From positions 466,001 to 530,000 of the forward strand of contig NZ_CP041348.1 in NCBI RefSeq assembly GCF_009834365.1: a stretch of 64,000 nucleotides of DNA, in the 5' to 3' direction. How positions within the stretch are numbered: position 1 is the first letter of the stretch; each line of letters begins with the position of its first letter. The DNA is from Komagataeibacter xylinus. Its GTDB lineage: Bacteria > Pseudomonadota > Alphaproteobacteria > Acetobacterales > Acetobacteraceae. This document shows, piece by piece, positions 25,946 to 33,626 of this stretch. Below the pieces are notes generated by a model. The model was not told the origin of the DNA and did no database searches. It saw only the letters and a list, made by a program, of their open reading frames with translations. Made by a program: the position numbers and the translations under genes.

Positions 25946-27679
25946 ATGTCACGCCAGATTCCCCCCATTCGGCCCCAGCCGGAGCCCGCATCCCTTGCCA
26001 TCCCCCTTGACCTGAACGCCGTTGGCCCCGCCAGCCCACGGCAGCCGGGCAGCGGGCGCACCATCGTGCTGGTCGGGCTTATGGGCGCGGGCAAGACCAC
26101 GATCGGCCGCCTGCTGGCCGCGAGGCTGGGCGTGCCCTTTGTCGATTCGGATGAGGAAATCGAGCGCGCCGCCGGCTGCACCATCGCCGACCTGTTCCAG
26201 CGCTATGGCGAGGCCGAGTTCCGCCGCGGCGAGCGGCTGGTCATCCGCCGCCTGCTGTCCGGCCCGCCCGTGGTGCTGGCTACCGGTGGCGGGGCCTTCA
26301 TGGATGGGCGCACGCGTGCAAGCGTGCGCGAGCATGCCGTATCGATCTGGCTGCGCTGCCCGCTTGACGTGCTGGTGCAGCGCGTGGCCGACCGCACGCA
26401 CCGCCCGCTGCTCAACAACGCAACACCGCATGCGGTGCTGGCCGACCTTATGCGCCTGCGCCATCCGGTCTATGCGGAAGCGGACATTATCGTTGATTGT
26501 GGAGATGACAACGTGGAACACAGCGCCGACCATGTGCTGCACGCCCTGCAGCACAACCAGCAGCCCCTGCGCGTGCCCGTACGGCTCGACCGTGCCAGCT
26601 ACGAGGTGCTGATCGGCCCCGACGTGATCCGCCGCGCGGGCGCGCTGCTGGCCCCGGTGCTGCCCCAGAAGCGCGTGATGGTAATTACGGACGCCACCGT
26701 CTCGCCCCTGCACCTGCCTCGCCTGCTTGAAGCCCTGGCGGAGACCGGCATCCGCGCCGAGACCATCACCATCCCGCCCGGCGAGGGATCAAAGAGCATC
26801 AGCCAGTACGAGCGCGTGACCAACGCCCTGCTCGAGGCGCATGTCGAGCGCGGCACCACGGTCGTGGCCCTGGGCGGGGGCGTGGTGGGCGATCTTTCGG
26901 GCTTCTGTGCGGCCACCACGCTGCGCGGGCTGCCCTTCGTGCAGATTCCGACCACGCTGCTCTCGCAGGTGGATTCGTCGGTCGGTGGCAAGACCGGCAT
27001 CAACACGCCCTTTGGCAAGAACCTGCTCGGCGCGTTTCACCAGCCCATCGCGGTGCTGGCCGATACCTCCACGCTCGCCACCCTGCCTGTGCGTGAACTG
27101 AAGGCCGGTTACGCCGAGATCGTAAAATCCGGCCTGCTGGGCGATGCAGGGCTGTTTGACTGGTGCGAGCGCCATGGCGCTGCAGTGCTGGCGGGCGATC
27201 CGGCCATGCAGGCCGAGGCCATCCGCCTCGCCTGCGCCTTCAAGGCCCGCGTGGTGGTGGCTGACGAGCGCGAGGAGCGCAAGACCGATGGCCGCGCCCT
27301 GCTCAACCTTGGCCACACCTTCGGCCACGCGCTGGAGGCCGAGATGGGCTATGACGGCAGCCTGCTGCATGGCGAGGCGGTATCGATCGGACTGCGGCTG
27401 GCCTTCATGCTGTCGGTCCGGCTGGGGTACTGCCCGGCCGAGGATCTCGACCGCGTCACCCGTCATCTCGAGCGCCTGTCCATGCCTGCGCGCATAGGCG
27501 ACACGGGGCGCAACTTCTCCGCCGCCCAGCTTGTGCGCAACATGCAGCGCGACAAGAAAATGCGTGATGGCCGCCTGTCCTTCGTGCTGGTGCGCGGCAT
27601 CGGCCGTGCCTTTACCTGCCGCGACGTACCCGATGAAACCGTGCTTGAAGTGCTGCGCGCGGATGGCTGCACACCCTGA
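25946..27679 (+). CDS. aroKB: Fused shikimate kinase / 3-dehydroquinate synthase
   Basis: One 577-residue frame carries two shikimate-pathway enzymes. Residues about 38-200 are shikimate kinase, with P-loop GLMGAGKTT at about 44-52, the shikimate site [20 protein letters not shown] and the lid arginine in DRTHRPLL. Residues about 210-577 are 3-dehydroquinate synthase, with [35 protein letters not shown] and the metal-site GHTFGHALE. Between them only a short linker (near [17 protein letters not shown]) remains. In many bacteria the two genes are adjacent and separate; fusion is a known condition in some acetic acid bacteria, by recall. The start is ATG 25946. Confidence 0.93.
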   Translation: MSRQIPPIRPQPEPASLAIPLDLNAVGPASPRQPGSGRTIVLVGLMGAGKTTIGRLLAARLGVPFVDSDEEIERAAGCTIADLFQRYGEAEFRRGERLVIRRLLSGPPVVLATGGGAFMDGRTRASVREHAVSIWLRCPLDVLVQRVADRTHRPLLNNATPHAVLADLMRLRHPVYAEADIIVDCGDDNVEHSADHVLHALQHNQQPLRVPVRLDRASYEVLIGPDVIRRAGALLAPVLPQKRVMVITDATVSPLHLPRLLEALAETGIRAETITIPPGEGSKSISQYERVTNALLEAHVERGTTVVALGGGVVGDLSGFCAATTLRGLPFVQIPTTLLSQVDSSVGGKTGINTPFGKNLLGAFHQPIAVLADTSTLATLPVRELKAGYAEIVKSGLLGDAGLFDWCERHGAAVLAGDPAMQAEAIRLACAFKARVVVADEREERKTDGRALLNLGHTFGHALEAEMGYDGSLLHGEAVSIGLRLAFMLSVRLGYCPAEDLDRVTRHLERLSMPARIGDTGRNFSAAQLVRNMQRDKKMRDGRLSFVLVRGIGRAFTCRDVPDETVLEVLRADGCTP

Positions 27680-27692
27680 CACCTGCAACGAC

Positions 27693-27720
27693 GGGGCTGT
27701 GATATTCTGACCACAGCCCC
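27693..27720 (+). terminator. Hairpin after aroKB
   Basis: A perfect 9-bp stem, GGGGCTGTG with CACAGCCCC, lies 14 bases after the stop; there is no T run, so termination strength is uncertain. The rest of 27680-27955 holds no gene I can see. Confidence 0.5.
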
Positions 27721-27955
27721 GCCCGCACCCGCCTGGCAACCCGCTACATTTACCTTATTTCAACCCTTGCCCCGCAAAACGATCCTGCCATGGATTGATG
27801 CGGATGGACGCGGTTACGCACCCCCCTGATATCCCGCTGGCGCTGGAATGGCGGCACACGCGCCGCCCGGATCAACCCGTATCAGGCCAGTGTGGAACAT
27901 GCCCCCATCTCCACCAAATAAAGAAGGCGTCTGATCAAGCATCAAGGACGGGACC

Positions 27956-29170
27956 ATGCGTCTTCGCACGGCACTGCTGGCGACTGCACTCACGACCACC
28001 CCTGTCATGGCCGCAATGGCCACGACCATCACCGGGCCTTACGTCGATATCGGCGGAGGCTATGACCTGACCCAGACACAGCACATGCACGCCTATGATG
28101 CGCAGGGCGTGCAGGAAAAAAACAGCGCGTTTTCCCCGGATGTCGCCAACTTCCTGAAGCCGGAACTCGATGCGGGCAGCAACGCCCGCGAGCGCATGCA
28201 TCATGGCGCGGGCTGGACCGGATTCGCATCCTTCGGCTGGGGCTTTGGCAACGGCCTGCGCGCGGAAGTGGAAGGGGCCTATAACTGGTCGGAAACCACC
28301 CGCTACACCACCACATCCTATGGCGGCGGCCATGGCAAGACCGATGGCGCCGACCGCTCCTATGGCGGCTTTGTCAACGTGCTGTATGACATCGACCTCA
28401 AGCGCCTGTTCGGAATCGACGTGCCGGTAACGCCCTTCATCGGCGTGGGCGCGGGCTATCTGTGGCAGACCGTGAATGATGAAACGCCCATCACGAACAG
28501 CATCATAAACGTGCGCCATAACGGCACCAACGGCAGCTTTGCCTATCAGGGCATTGTCGGTGCGGCCTATGACATTCCCGGCGTGCCGGGCCTGCAGATG
28601 ACCACCGAATACCGCATGATCGGCCAGGTGGAATCCTTCAACAACGGCAATCTCGGCCAGACCGTGATCAACGCCAACAACCAGCCGGTGATCGACCACA
28701 ATTCCATCCGTTATGACCAGCGCTTCAACCACCAGTTCATCGTAGGCGTGCGCTATGCGTTCAATACCGCGCCGCCGCCCCCGCCGCCGGCACCCGCCAT
28801 CGTGCCGCCCGCGCCAGTCGCCGCTCGCACCTATCTGGTGTTCTTTGACTGGGATGGCGCGGTCCTGACCCAGCGCGCGCGTGCCATCGTGGCGCAGGCG
28901 GCGCAGGCCTCTGCCCACGTGCAGACCACGCGGCTTGAAGTAAACGGCTATACCGATAACTCCGCCGCCCACCCCGGTCCGCGTGGCGAGAAATATAACC
29001 TTGGCCTGTCACTGCACCGGGCGGAGAGTGTAAAGGCGGAACTGATCCGCGATGGCGTGGCGGCCAGCGCCATCGACATTCATGGCTATGGCGAGGGCCA
29101 CCCCCTCGTGCCGACCGGGCCGGACACGCGCGAACCGCAGAACCGCCGGGTGGAAATCATCCTGCACTAG
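27956..29170 (+). CDS. OmpA-family outer membrane protein, paralog 1
   Basis: The 404-residue product has a signal peptide (MRLRTALLATALTTTPVMAA, cleavage after about 20-22) and a beta-barrel domain beginning TTITGPYVDIGGGYDL. A proline hinge near residue 282 (APPPPPPAP) leads to a C-terminal OmpA domain that anchors to peptidoglycan. In the last domain VNGYTDN contains the peptidoglycan-binding Asp and LSLHRAESVKAEL the Arg. It is about 34 residues longer than paralogs 2 and 3, chiefly from insertions in two barrel loops (near residues 45-75 and 180-195). Confidence 0.93.
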   Translation: MRLRTALLATALTTTPVMAAMATTITGPYVDIGGGYDLTQTQHMHAYDAQGVQEKNSAFSPDVANFLKPELDAGSNARERMHHGAGWTGFASFGWGFGNGLRAEVEGAYNWSETTRYTTTSYGGGHGKTDGADRSYGGFVNVLYDIDLKRLFGIDVPVTPFIGVGAGYLWQTVNDETPITNSIINVRHNGTNGSFAYQGIVGAAYDIPGVPGLQMTTEYRMIGQVESFNNGNLGQTVINANNQPVIDHNSIRYDQRFNHQFIVGVRYAFNTAPPPPPPAPAIVPPAPVAARTYLVFFDWDGAVLTQRARAIVAQAAQASAHVQTTRLEVNGYTDNSAAHPGPRGEKYNLGLSLHRAESVKAELIRDGVAASAIDIHGYGEGHPLVPTGPDTREPQNRRVEIILH

Positions 29171-29578
29171 GCTCCGACTGCAATATATTGAAAAAAAATG
29201 GAGAATCCGGCACGGGGCACATCTGTGCGCAGCCCGTGCCGAAGAATCCGTTTCCGGCCCCGAAACGGGTTGAAACAGACCTTCGGTTTACACCATTGTC
29301 CTATGCAAAATGAGGGGGGGCTGGGAAAGCGGTTCAAAAAAATCCTTATAAAATCAGGGTTTTTTATAGACTGCGGCAAAGAGGACCGAAAGATATGTGC
29401 TTTTTTTGCCACACCTGTCCCGCATGGCGCATTTTGCCCATTCTCAAGCCGGGCCAGACAGGCTAATCCCCGCTTCATAGCTTGCGGGTAATCTCAGGCT
29501 GCCCTGTCTCGGGGCAAATCCCATTGCCCGATCACAAGACGGGGCTCTGCCCTGCAACAACAGATTAAGGACTGAAAC
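29171..29578. other. Intergenic region between OmpA paralogs 1 and 2
   Basis: This 408-bp AT-rich stretch has no convincing gene. A CGGCACGGG/CCCGTGCCG hairpin at 29208-29241, with an inner GCACA/TGTGC stem, probably terminates paralog 1. Downstream, a T-rich segment near 29338-29412 and the region to 29570 likely hold the paralog 2 promoter, but I cannot place it. Confidence 0.5.
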
Positions 29579-30691
29579 ATGCGTCTTCGCGCAGCGTTAC
29601 TGGCAACCAGCCTGCTGGCAGCGACACCGTTCGCAGCCAAGGCCACGACCATCACTGGCCCGTATGTCGATATCGGCGGCGGCTACAACCTGACCCAGAC
29701 CCAGCACACCCGTGTCCCGGGCTATGGTGACGAAGGCGCTGGCGCAGGTCGCGTTGGCCACCGTCATGGCTGGACCGGCTTCGGCTCGGTTGGCTGGGGC
29801 TTTGGCAACGGCCTGCGTGCTGAAGTTGAAGGCGCTTACAACTGGTCGGAAATCTATCGCAAGAGCGGTAGCGACAAGGGCAGCGACCGCTCCTATGGCG
29901 GCTTCATCAACGTCCTGTATGACATCGACCTGAAGCGTCTGTTCAACATCGATGTGCCTGTCACGCCGTTCGTCGGTGTCGGTGCCGGTTACCTGTGGCA
30001 GAACGTGAACAGCAACACCATGGCCGCCCTGGGTGGCGCAAGCAGCCCGAATGCCCGCCTGCACGGCACCAACGGCAGCTTCGCCTATCAGGGTATCGTC
30101 GGTGCAGCCTATGACATTCCGGGCGTGCCCGGCCTGCAGATGACCACCGAATACCGCATGGTGGGCCAGGTCGAGTCCTTCGGCATGGGCAACATCAAGG
30201 CTGAAGCAGGCGGCGAGACCGGCGCTCTCCGCTTCGATCACCGCTTCAACCACCAGTTCATCGTAGGCGTCCGCTACGCGTTCAACAACGCGCCGCCGCC
30301 GCCGCCGCCGGCTCCCGCCGTCGTGCCGCCCGCACCGACCGCAGCCCGCACCTACCTCGTCTTCTTCGACTGGGACGGCGCAGCCCTGACCGGTCGCTCG
30401 CGTGAGATCGTGGCCGAAGCCGCACAGGCTTCCACCCACGTCCAGACCACGCGCATCGAAGTTAACGGTTACACCGATAACACCTCCGCCCATCCGGGTC
30501 CGCGCGGTGAGAAGTACAACCTTGGCCTGTCCATGCGTCGTGCTGACAGCGTGAAGGCTGAACTGATCCGTGACGGCGTGCCCGCCAACGCCATCGACAT
30601 CCATGGCTACGGCGAAGCCCACCCGCTGGTGCCCACCGGTCCCGACACCCGTGAGCCCCAGAACCGTCGCGTCGAGATCATCCTGCACTGA
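29579..30691 (+). CDS. OmpA-family outer membrane protein, paralog 2
   Basis: The 370-residue protein has a signal peptide (MRLRAALLATSLLAATPFAAKA) and a barrel starting TTITGPYVDIGGGYNL. The proline hinge and an OmpA C-terminal domain with GYTDN and LSMRRADSVKAEL follow. It differs from paralog 3 by a single residue, Ala5 versus Ser5, inside the signal peptide. The mature proteins are therefore identical. Codon use is biased to common codons (for example CGT, GGT) more than in paralog 1, suggesting high expression. A strong terminator follows. Confidence 0.95.
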   Translation: MRLRAALLATSLLAATPFAAKATTITGPYVDIGGGYNLTQTQHTRVPGYGDEGAGAGRVGHRHGWTGFGSVGWGFGNGLRAEVEGAYNWSEIYRKSGSDKGSDRSYGGFINVLYDIDLKRLFNIDVPVTPFVGVGAGYLWQNVNSNTMAALGGASSPNARLHGTNGSFAYQGIVGAAYDIPGVPGLQMTTEYRMVGQVESFGMGNIKAEAGGETGALRFDHRFNHQFIVGVRYAFNNAPPPPPPAPAVVPPAPTAARTYLVFFDWDGAALTGRSREIVAEAAQASTHVQTTRIEVNGYTDNTSAHPGPRGEKYNLGLSMRRADSVKAELIRDGVPANAIDIHGYGEAHPLVPTGPDTREPQNRRVEIILH

Positions 30692-31054
30692 TCCCGACCA
30701 GATTGGTCAAAGAAAAGGGAGCCTTCGGGCTCCCTTTTTTTGTTTCTGAAACTTTGTTTAATATTGCCAGAAGGGCCGGCGCGACTGTGCTCTTCATGCC
30801 ACAAAATCTGCAAAATCTTCTGGCACAAGATTGTTTGCAACAGTCAGAACATTCCATAAGTCATTGTTTAAAAATAAAAAAATCCCTATCAATGATTGCC
30901 TCGCATAGCGTGTTACCTTTGCGCATGACTGGAACAACGAGCAGCGCGGAACCACATGTCCGGCATCGTGTTTAAGTGACGAGATCGATTAATCATCGCA
31001 TCATGGCAATGATGTCGTTTACAAAGAAGTAATAACATGAGGAAGGACCACCAG
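30692..31054. other. Intergenic region between OmpA paralogs 2 and 3
   Basis: This 363-bp AT-rich region has the terminator of paralog 2, an 8-bp inverted repeat (GCCAGAAG near 30768, CTTCTGGC near 30820), several A/T tracts, and a GATTAATC palindrome at about 30986. The ribosome site of paralog 3 (AGGAAGGA) lies at its right end. It does not resemble the 29171-29578 spacer, so the two identical proteins should be regulated differently. Confidence 0.5.
30713..30741 (+). terminator. Terminator after OmpA paralog 2
   Basis: AAAGGGAGCC and GGCTCCCTTT arms with a TTCG-type loop, followed by a T run, 21 bases after the stop. Confidence 0.92.
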
Positions 31055-32167
31055 ATGCGTCTCCGCTCTGCCCTGCTGGCAACCAGCCTGCTTGCAGCGA
31101 CACCGTTCGCAGCCAAGGCCACGACCATCACCGGCCCGTATGTCGATATCGGCGGCGGCTATAACCTGACCCAGACCCAGCACACCCGTGTCCCGGGCTA
31201 TGGTGACGAAGGCGCTGGCGCAGGTCGCGTTGGCCACCGTCATGGCTGGACCGGCTTCGGCTCGGTTGGCTGGGGCTTTGGCAACGGCCTGCGTGCTGAA
31301 GTTGAAGGCGCTTACAACTGGTCGGAAATCTATCGCAAGAGCGGTAGCGACAAGGGCAGCGACCGCTCCTATGGCGGCTTCATCAACGTCCTGTATGACA
31401 TCGACCTGAAGCGTCTGTTCAACATCGATGTGCCTGTCACGCCGTTCGTCGGTGTCGGTGCCGGTTACCTGTGGCAGAACGTGAACAGCAACACCATGGC
31501 CGCCCTGGGTGGCGCAAGCAGCCCGAATGCCCGCCTGCACGGCACCAACGGCAGCTTCGCCTATCAGGGTATCGTCGGTGCAGCCTATGACATTCCGGGC
31601 GTGCCCGGCCTGCAGATGACCACCGAATACCGCATGGTGGGCCAGGTCGAGTCCTTCGGCATGGGCAACATCAAGGCTGAAGCAGGTGGCGAGACCGGCG
31701 CTCTCCGCTTCGATCACCGCTTCAACCACCAGTTCATCGTAGGCGTCCGCTACGCGTTCAACAACGCGCCGCCGCCGCCGCCGCCGGCTCCCGCCGTCGT
31801 GCCGCCCGCACCGACCGCAGCCCGCACCTACCTCGTCTTCTTCGACTGGGACGGCGCAGCCCTGACCGGTCGCTCGCGTGAGATCGTGGCCGAAGCCGCA
31901 CAGGCTTCCACCCACGTCCAGACCACGCGCATCGAAGTTAACGGTTACACCGATAACACCTCCGCCCATCCGGGTCCGCGCGGTGAGAAGTACAACCTTG
32001 GCCTGTCCATGCGTCGTGCTGACAGCGTGAAGGCTGAACTGATCCGTGACGGCGTGCCCGCCAACGCCATCGACATCCATGGCTACGGCGAAGCCCACCC
32101 GCTGGTGCCCACCGGTCCCGACACCCGTGAGCCCCAGAACCGTCGCGTCGAGATCATCCTGCACTGA
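31055..32167 (+). CDS. OmpA-family outer membrane protein, paralog 3
   Basis: The 370-residue product starts at ATG 31055, seven bases after AGGAAGGA; an upstream in-frame ATG at 31037 is poorly placed because that ribosome site falls inside it. The mature protein is identical to paralog 2: barrel TTITGPYVDIGGGYNL, proline hinge, and OmpA domain with Asp in GYTDN and Arg in RRADSV. It should anchor the outer membrane to peptidoglycan. Its own upstream region and terminator differ from those of paralog 2, so the pair may give the same product under two controls. Confidence 0.95.
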   Translation: MRLRSALLATSLLAATPFAAKATTITGPYVDIGGGYNLTQTQHTRVPGYGDEGAGAGRVGHRHGWTGFGSVGWGFGNGLRAEVEGAYNWSEIYRKSGSDKGSDRSYGGFINVLYDIDLKRLFNIDVPVTPFVGVGAGYLWQNVNSNTMAALGGASSPNARLHGTNGSFAYQGIVGAAYDIPGVPGLQMTTEYRMVGQVESFGMGNIKAEAGGETGALRFDHRFNHQFIVGVRYAFNNAPPPPPPAPAVVPPAPTAARTYLVFFDWDGAALTGRSREIVAEAAQASTHVQTTRIEVNGYTDNTSAHPGPRGEKYNLGLSMRRADSVKAELIRDGVPANAIDIHGYGEAHPLVPTGPDTREPQNRRVEIILH

Positions 32168-32178
32168 TGATGCTGAAG

Positions 32179-32215
32179 GGAAAGGGAGCATTATTTGCTC
32201 CCTTTCCTCTTTTTC
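32179..32215 (+). terminator. Terminator after OmpA paralog 3
   Basis: GGAAAGGGAGCA and TGCTCCCTTTCC arms separated by a four-base TTATT-type loop, followed by a T-rich tract. Confidence 0.9.
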
Positions 32216-32284
32216 TGGCGCATTGATTATTCTATCAGTCAGCCAGGATGTACCAGGCAATGCCTGAATGTCCGTTTCCACCCC

Positions 32285-32845
32285 ATGGCCAACCCGCTTT
32301 TTCGGAAAAAGGATAATCCTGTGTTCAAAATCCGCTCCGAAAAGCTGCACCAGTTCATCAAGTTCGGAATTGTCGGCGTATTGGGGTTGGGATGGGACAC
32401 GGCAACACTTTATGGCCTGCGTCCTTTTGTGGGGCTGACTACGGCCACCATCGCCGCTTATTTCATTGCCGCCTCGATCAACTGGCTGATCAACCGGCTC
32501 TGGACCTTCCGCAAGGCGGGGAACCAGCATCATTTCTTCATTCAGTGGCTACGCTTTCTGGCGGGTAATGCGCTGGGCTTTTTCCTGAACCGTGGCTGCG
32601 TGTTCATGCTGTTCCACACCTCACCCGTGTTCAAGGCCTATCCGTTTCTGGCTCTGGCAGCAGGGTCGGTTGCGGGCATGATGGCGAACTTCCATATCAG
32701 CCGCAAAATGGTATTCCACGCCAAGCCCCCCGCCCTGCCCAAGAAAACAGCCGAAATCCTGCCTTTTCAGCCCGAACGCCCGGTGCCCCAGAAGGCGGTC
32801 TCGAGCCGCACCGCCGTGGCAAACGCCCGCAACAAGGTCGGATAA
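32285..32845 (+). CDS. GtrA-family membrane protein
   Basis: The product of 186 residues has four membrane segments: IKFGIVGVLGLGWDTATLY, TATIAAYFIAASINWLINRL, FLAGNALGFFLNRGCVFML and PFLALAAGSVAGMMANFHI. The loop motif NRLWTFRK is diagnostic of GtrA, proposed to flip lipid-linked sugars. The start may instead be GTG at 32321, seven bases after AAGGAT. The hydrophilic C-terminal tail of about 26 residues overlaps the tenA gene on the other strand by 79 bp. No glycosyltransferase gene is next to it. Confidence 0.88.
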   Translation: MANPLFRKKDNPVFKIRSEKLHQFIKFGIVGVLGLGWDTATLYGLRPFVGLTTATIAAYFIAASINWLINRLWTFRKAGNQHHFFIQWLRFLAGNALGFFLNRGCVFMLFHTSPVFKAYPFLALAAGSVAGMMANFHISRKMVFHAKPPALPKKTAEILPFQPERPVPQKAVSSRTAVANARNKVG

Positions 32846-33471
32846 CGCGCCTGCGCCCCATAAGGGGTGGCCAACGCGTCAAGCTGGCGAATGCCATCCT
32901 CTACCAGTTGCGTATACTCATCTCCCCCATAAAGCGCGATCCACGACCAGTATGGATTGCCCTCGCGCACGGTCAGCGGGCTTGCATGCAGCCTTGCGCC
33001 GACCTCCGCATAGCCAATCAGGCACGGGGCCATGGTCACCATCAGGTCAAGCAGGTCGCCTGCCTGGGCACGGTCAAGTATAAAGCGGCTATAGGCAAGT
33101 AATTCGAGCGATTCTTCAGCGTTTTCAAGCGTGGATTCTTCTATGCCCCACTGACGGCAATAGCCCACATGCATGGCCAGTTCGGTGTTGAGTATGCCCG
33201 CCATCAGCCCTGCTGCATGGCGCATGCTGGCCACCGTATCGGCCTTGTACACCGCCAGTGCGCAGGCGCGGGCATACTGGATGAGATACAGGTAGTCCTG
33301 AATCAGGAAATTGCGGAACGCCTCGGGTGGCAACGTGCCATCTGCCACTCCGCGCACAAAGGGGTGGCGCACAAAGTCCAGCCACTGCGCCATGCAGTCA
33401 CGGCGCAGGCGGCCCGCAAGCCCCGTAGCCAGCAGGGGCCAGTCGCGTTCGGCCTGCCATTCATCGTCCAT
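32767..33471 (-). CDS. tenA: TenA-family aminopyrimidine aminohydrolase (thiaminase II)
   Basis: TenA salvages thiamine breakdown products by hydrolysing aminopyrimidines. The ATG at 33471 follows AAAGGACGG at good spacing, giving 234 residues. Family features include HPFVRGVADGTLPPEAF, FLIQDYLYLIQYARA and the catalytic Cys in VTMAPCLIGYAEVG, then YGGDEYTQLVEDGI and the C-terminal LETAFWGTG. The catalytic Cys marks a TenA-C type. The 3' end overlaps the end of gtrA. It is divergent from alaS, with 155 bp between. No other thiamine gene is in view. Confidence 0.93.
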   Translation of the reverse strand: MDDEWQAERDWPLLATGLAGRLRRDCMAQWLDFVRHPFVRGVADGTLPPEAFRNFLIQDYLYLIQYARACALAVYKADTVASMRHAAGLMAGILNTELAMHVGYCRQWGIEESTLENAEESLELLAYSRFILDRAQAGDLLDLMVTMAPCLIGYAEVGARLHASPLTVREGNPYWSWIALYGGDEYTQLVEDGIRQLDALATPYGAQARYPTLLRAFATAVRLETAFWGTGRSG

Positions 33472-33626
33472 GTTCCGTCCTTTCATGCAGGGAGCGAGCC
33501 TGTCACGCATCCGCCATCTGGGGTTTACGCGCATGTTGGCACTTCCGGTCTGGTGCTACGTGCGCTAGGTGAATGAATCCGGTTTTACATCTATATCTTT
33601 CAATACAGGATCGTCTGTTTTCCGCC

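Larger units (their letters stand above)
29579..32167 (+). repeat. Tandem near-identical OmpA gene pair
   Basis: The two 1,113-bp coding sequences (29579-30691 and 31055-32167) differ at about ten bases by eye, seven of them in the first 45 bases. The flanks do not resemble each other. The homology boundary coincides with the coding region, the expected trace of gene conversion or a recent duplication with replaced flanks. Confidence 0.9.

Noticed and set aside
30300..30320. CCG repeat in the OmpA hinges as a phase-variable microsatellite
   Set aside because: The repeat codes for the proline hinge in frame. Length changes in multiples of three would not switch the gene, and the two identical copies have equal length.
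31019..32533. Long minus-strand frames opposite the OmpA paralogs
   Set aside because: They mirror each other only because the OmpA genes are near identical; no coding evidence of their own.
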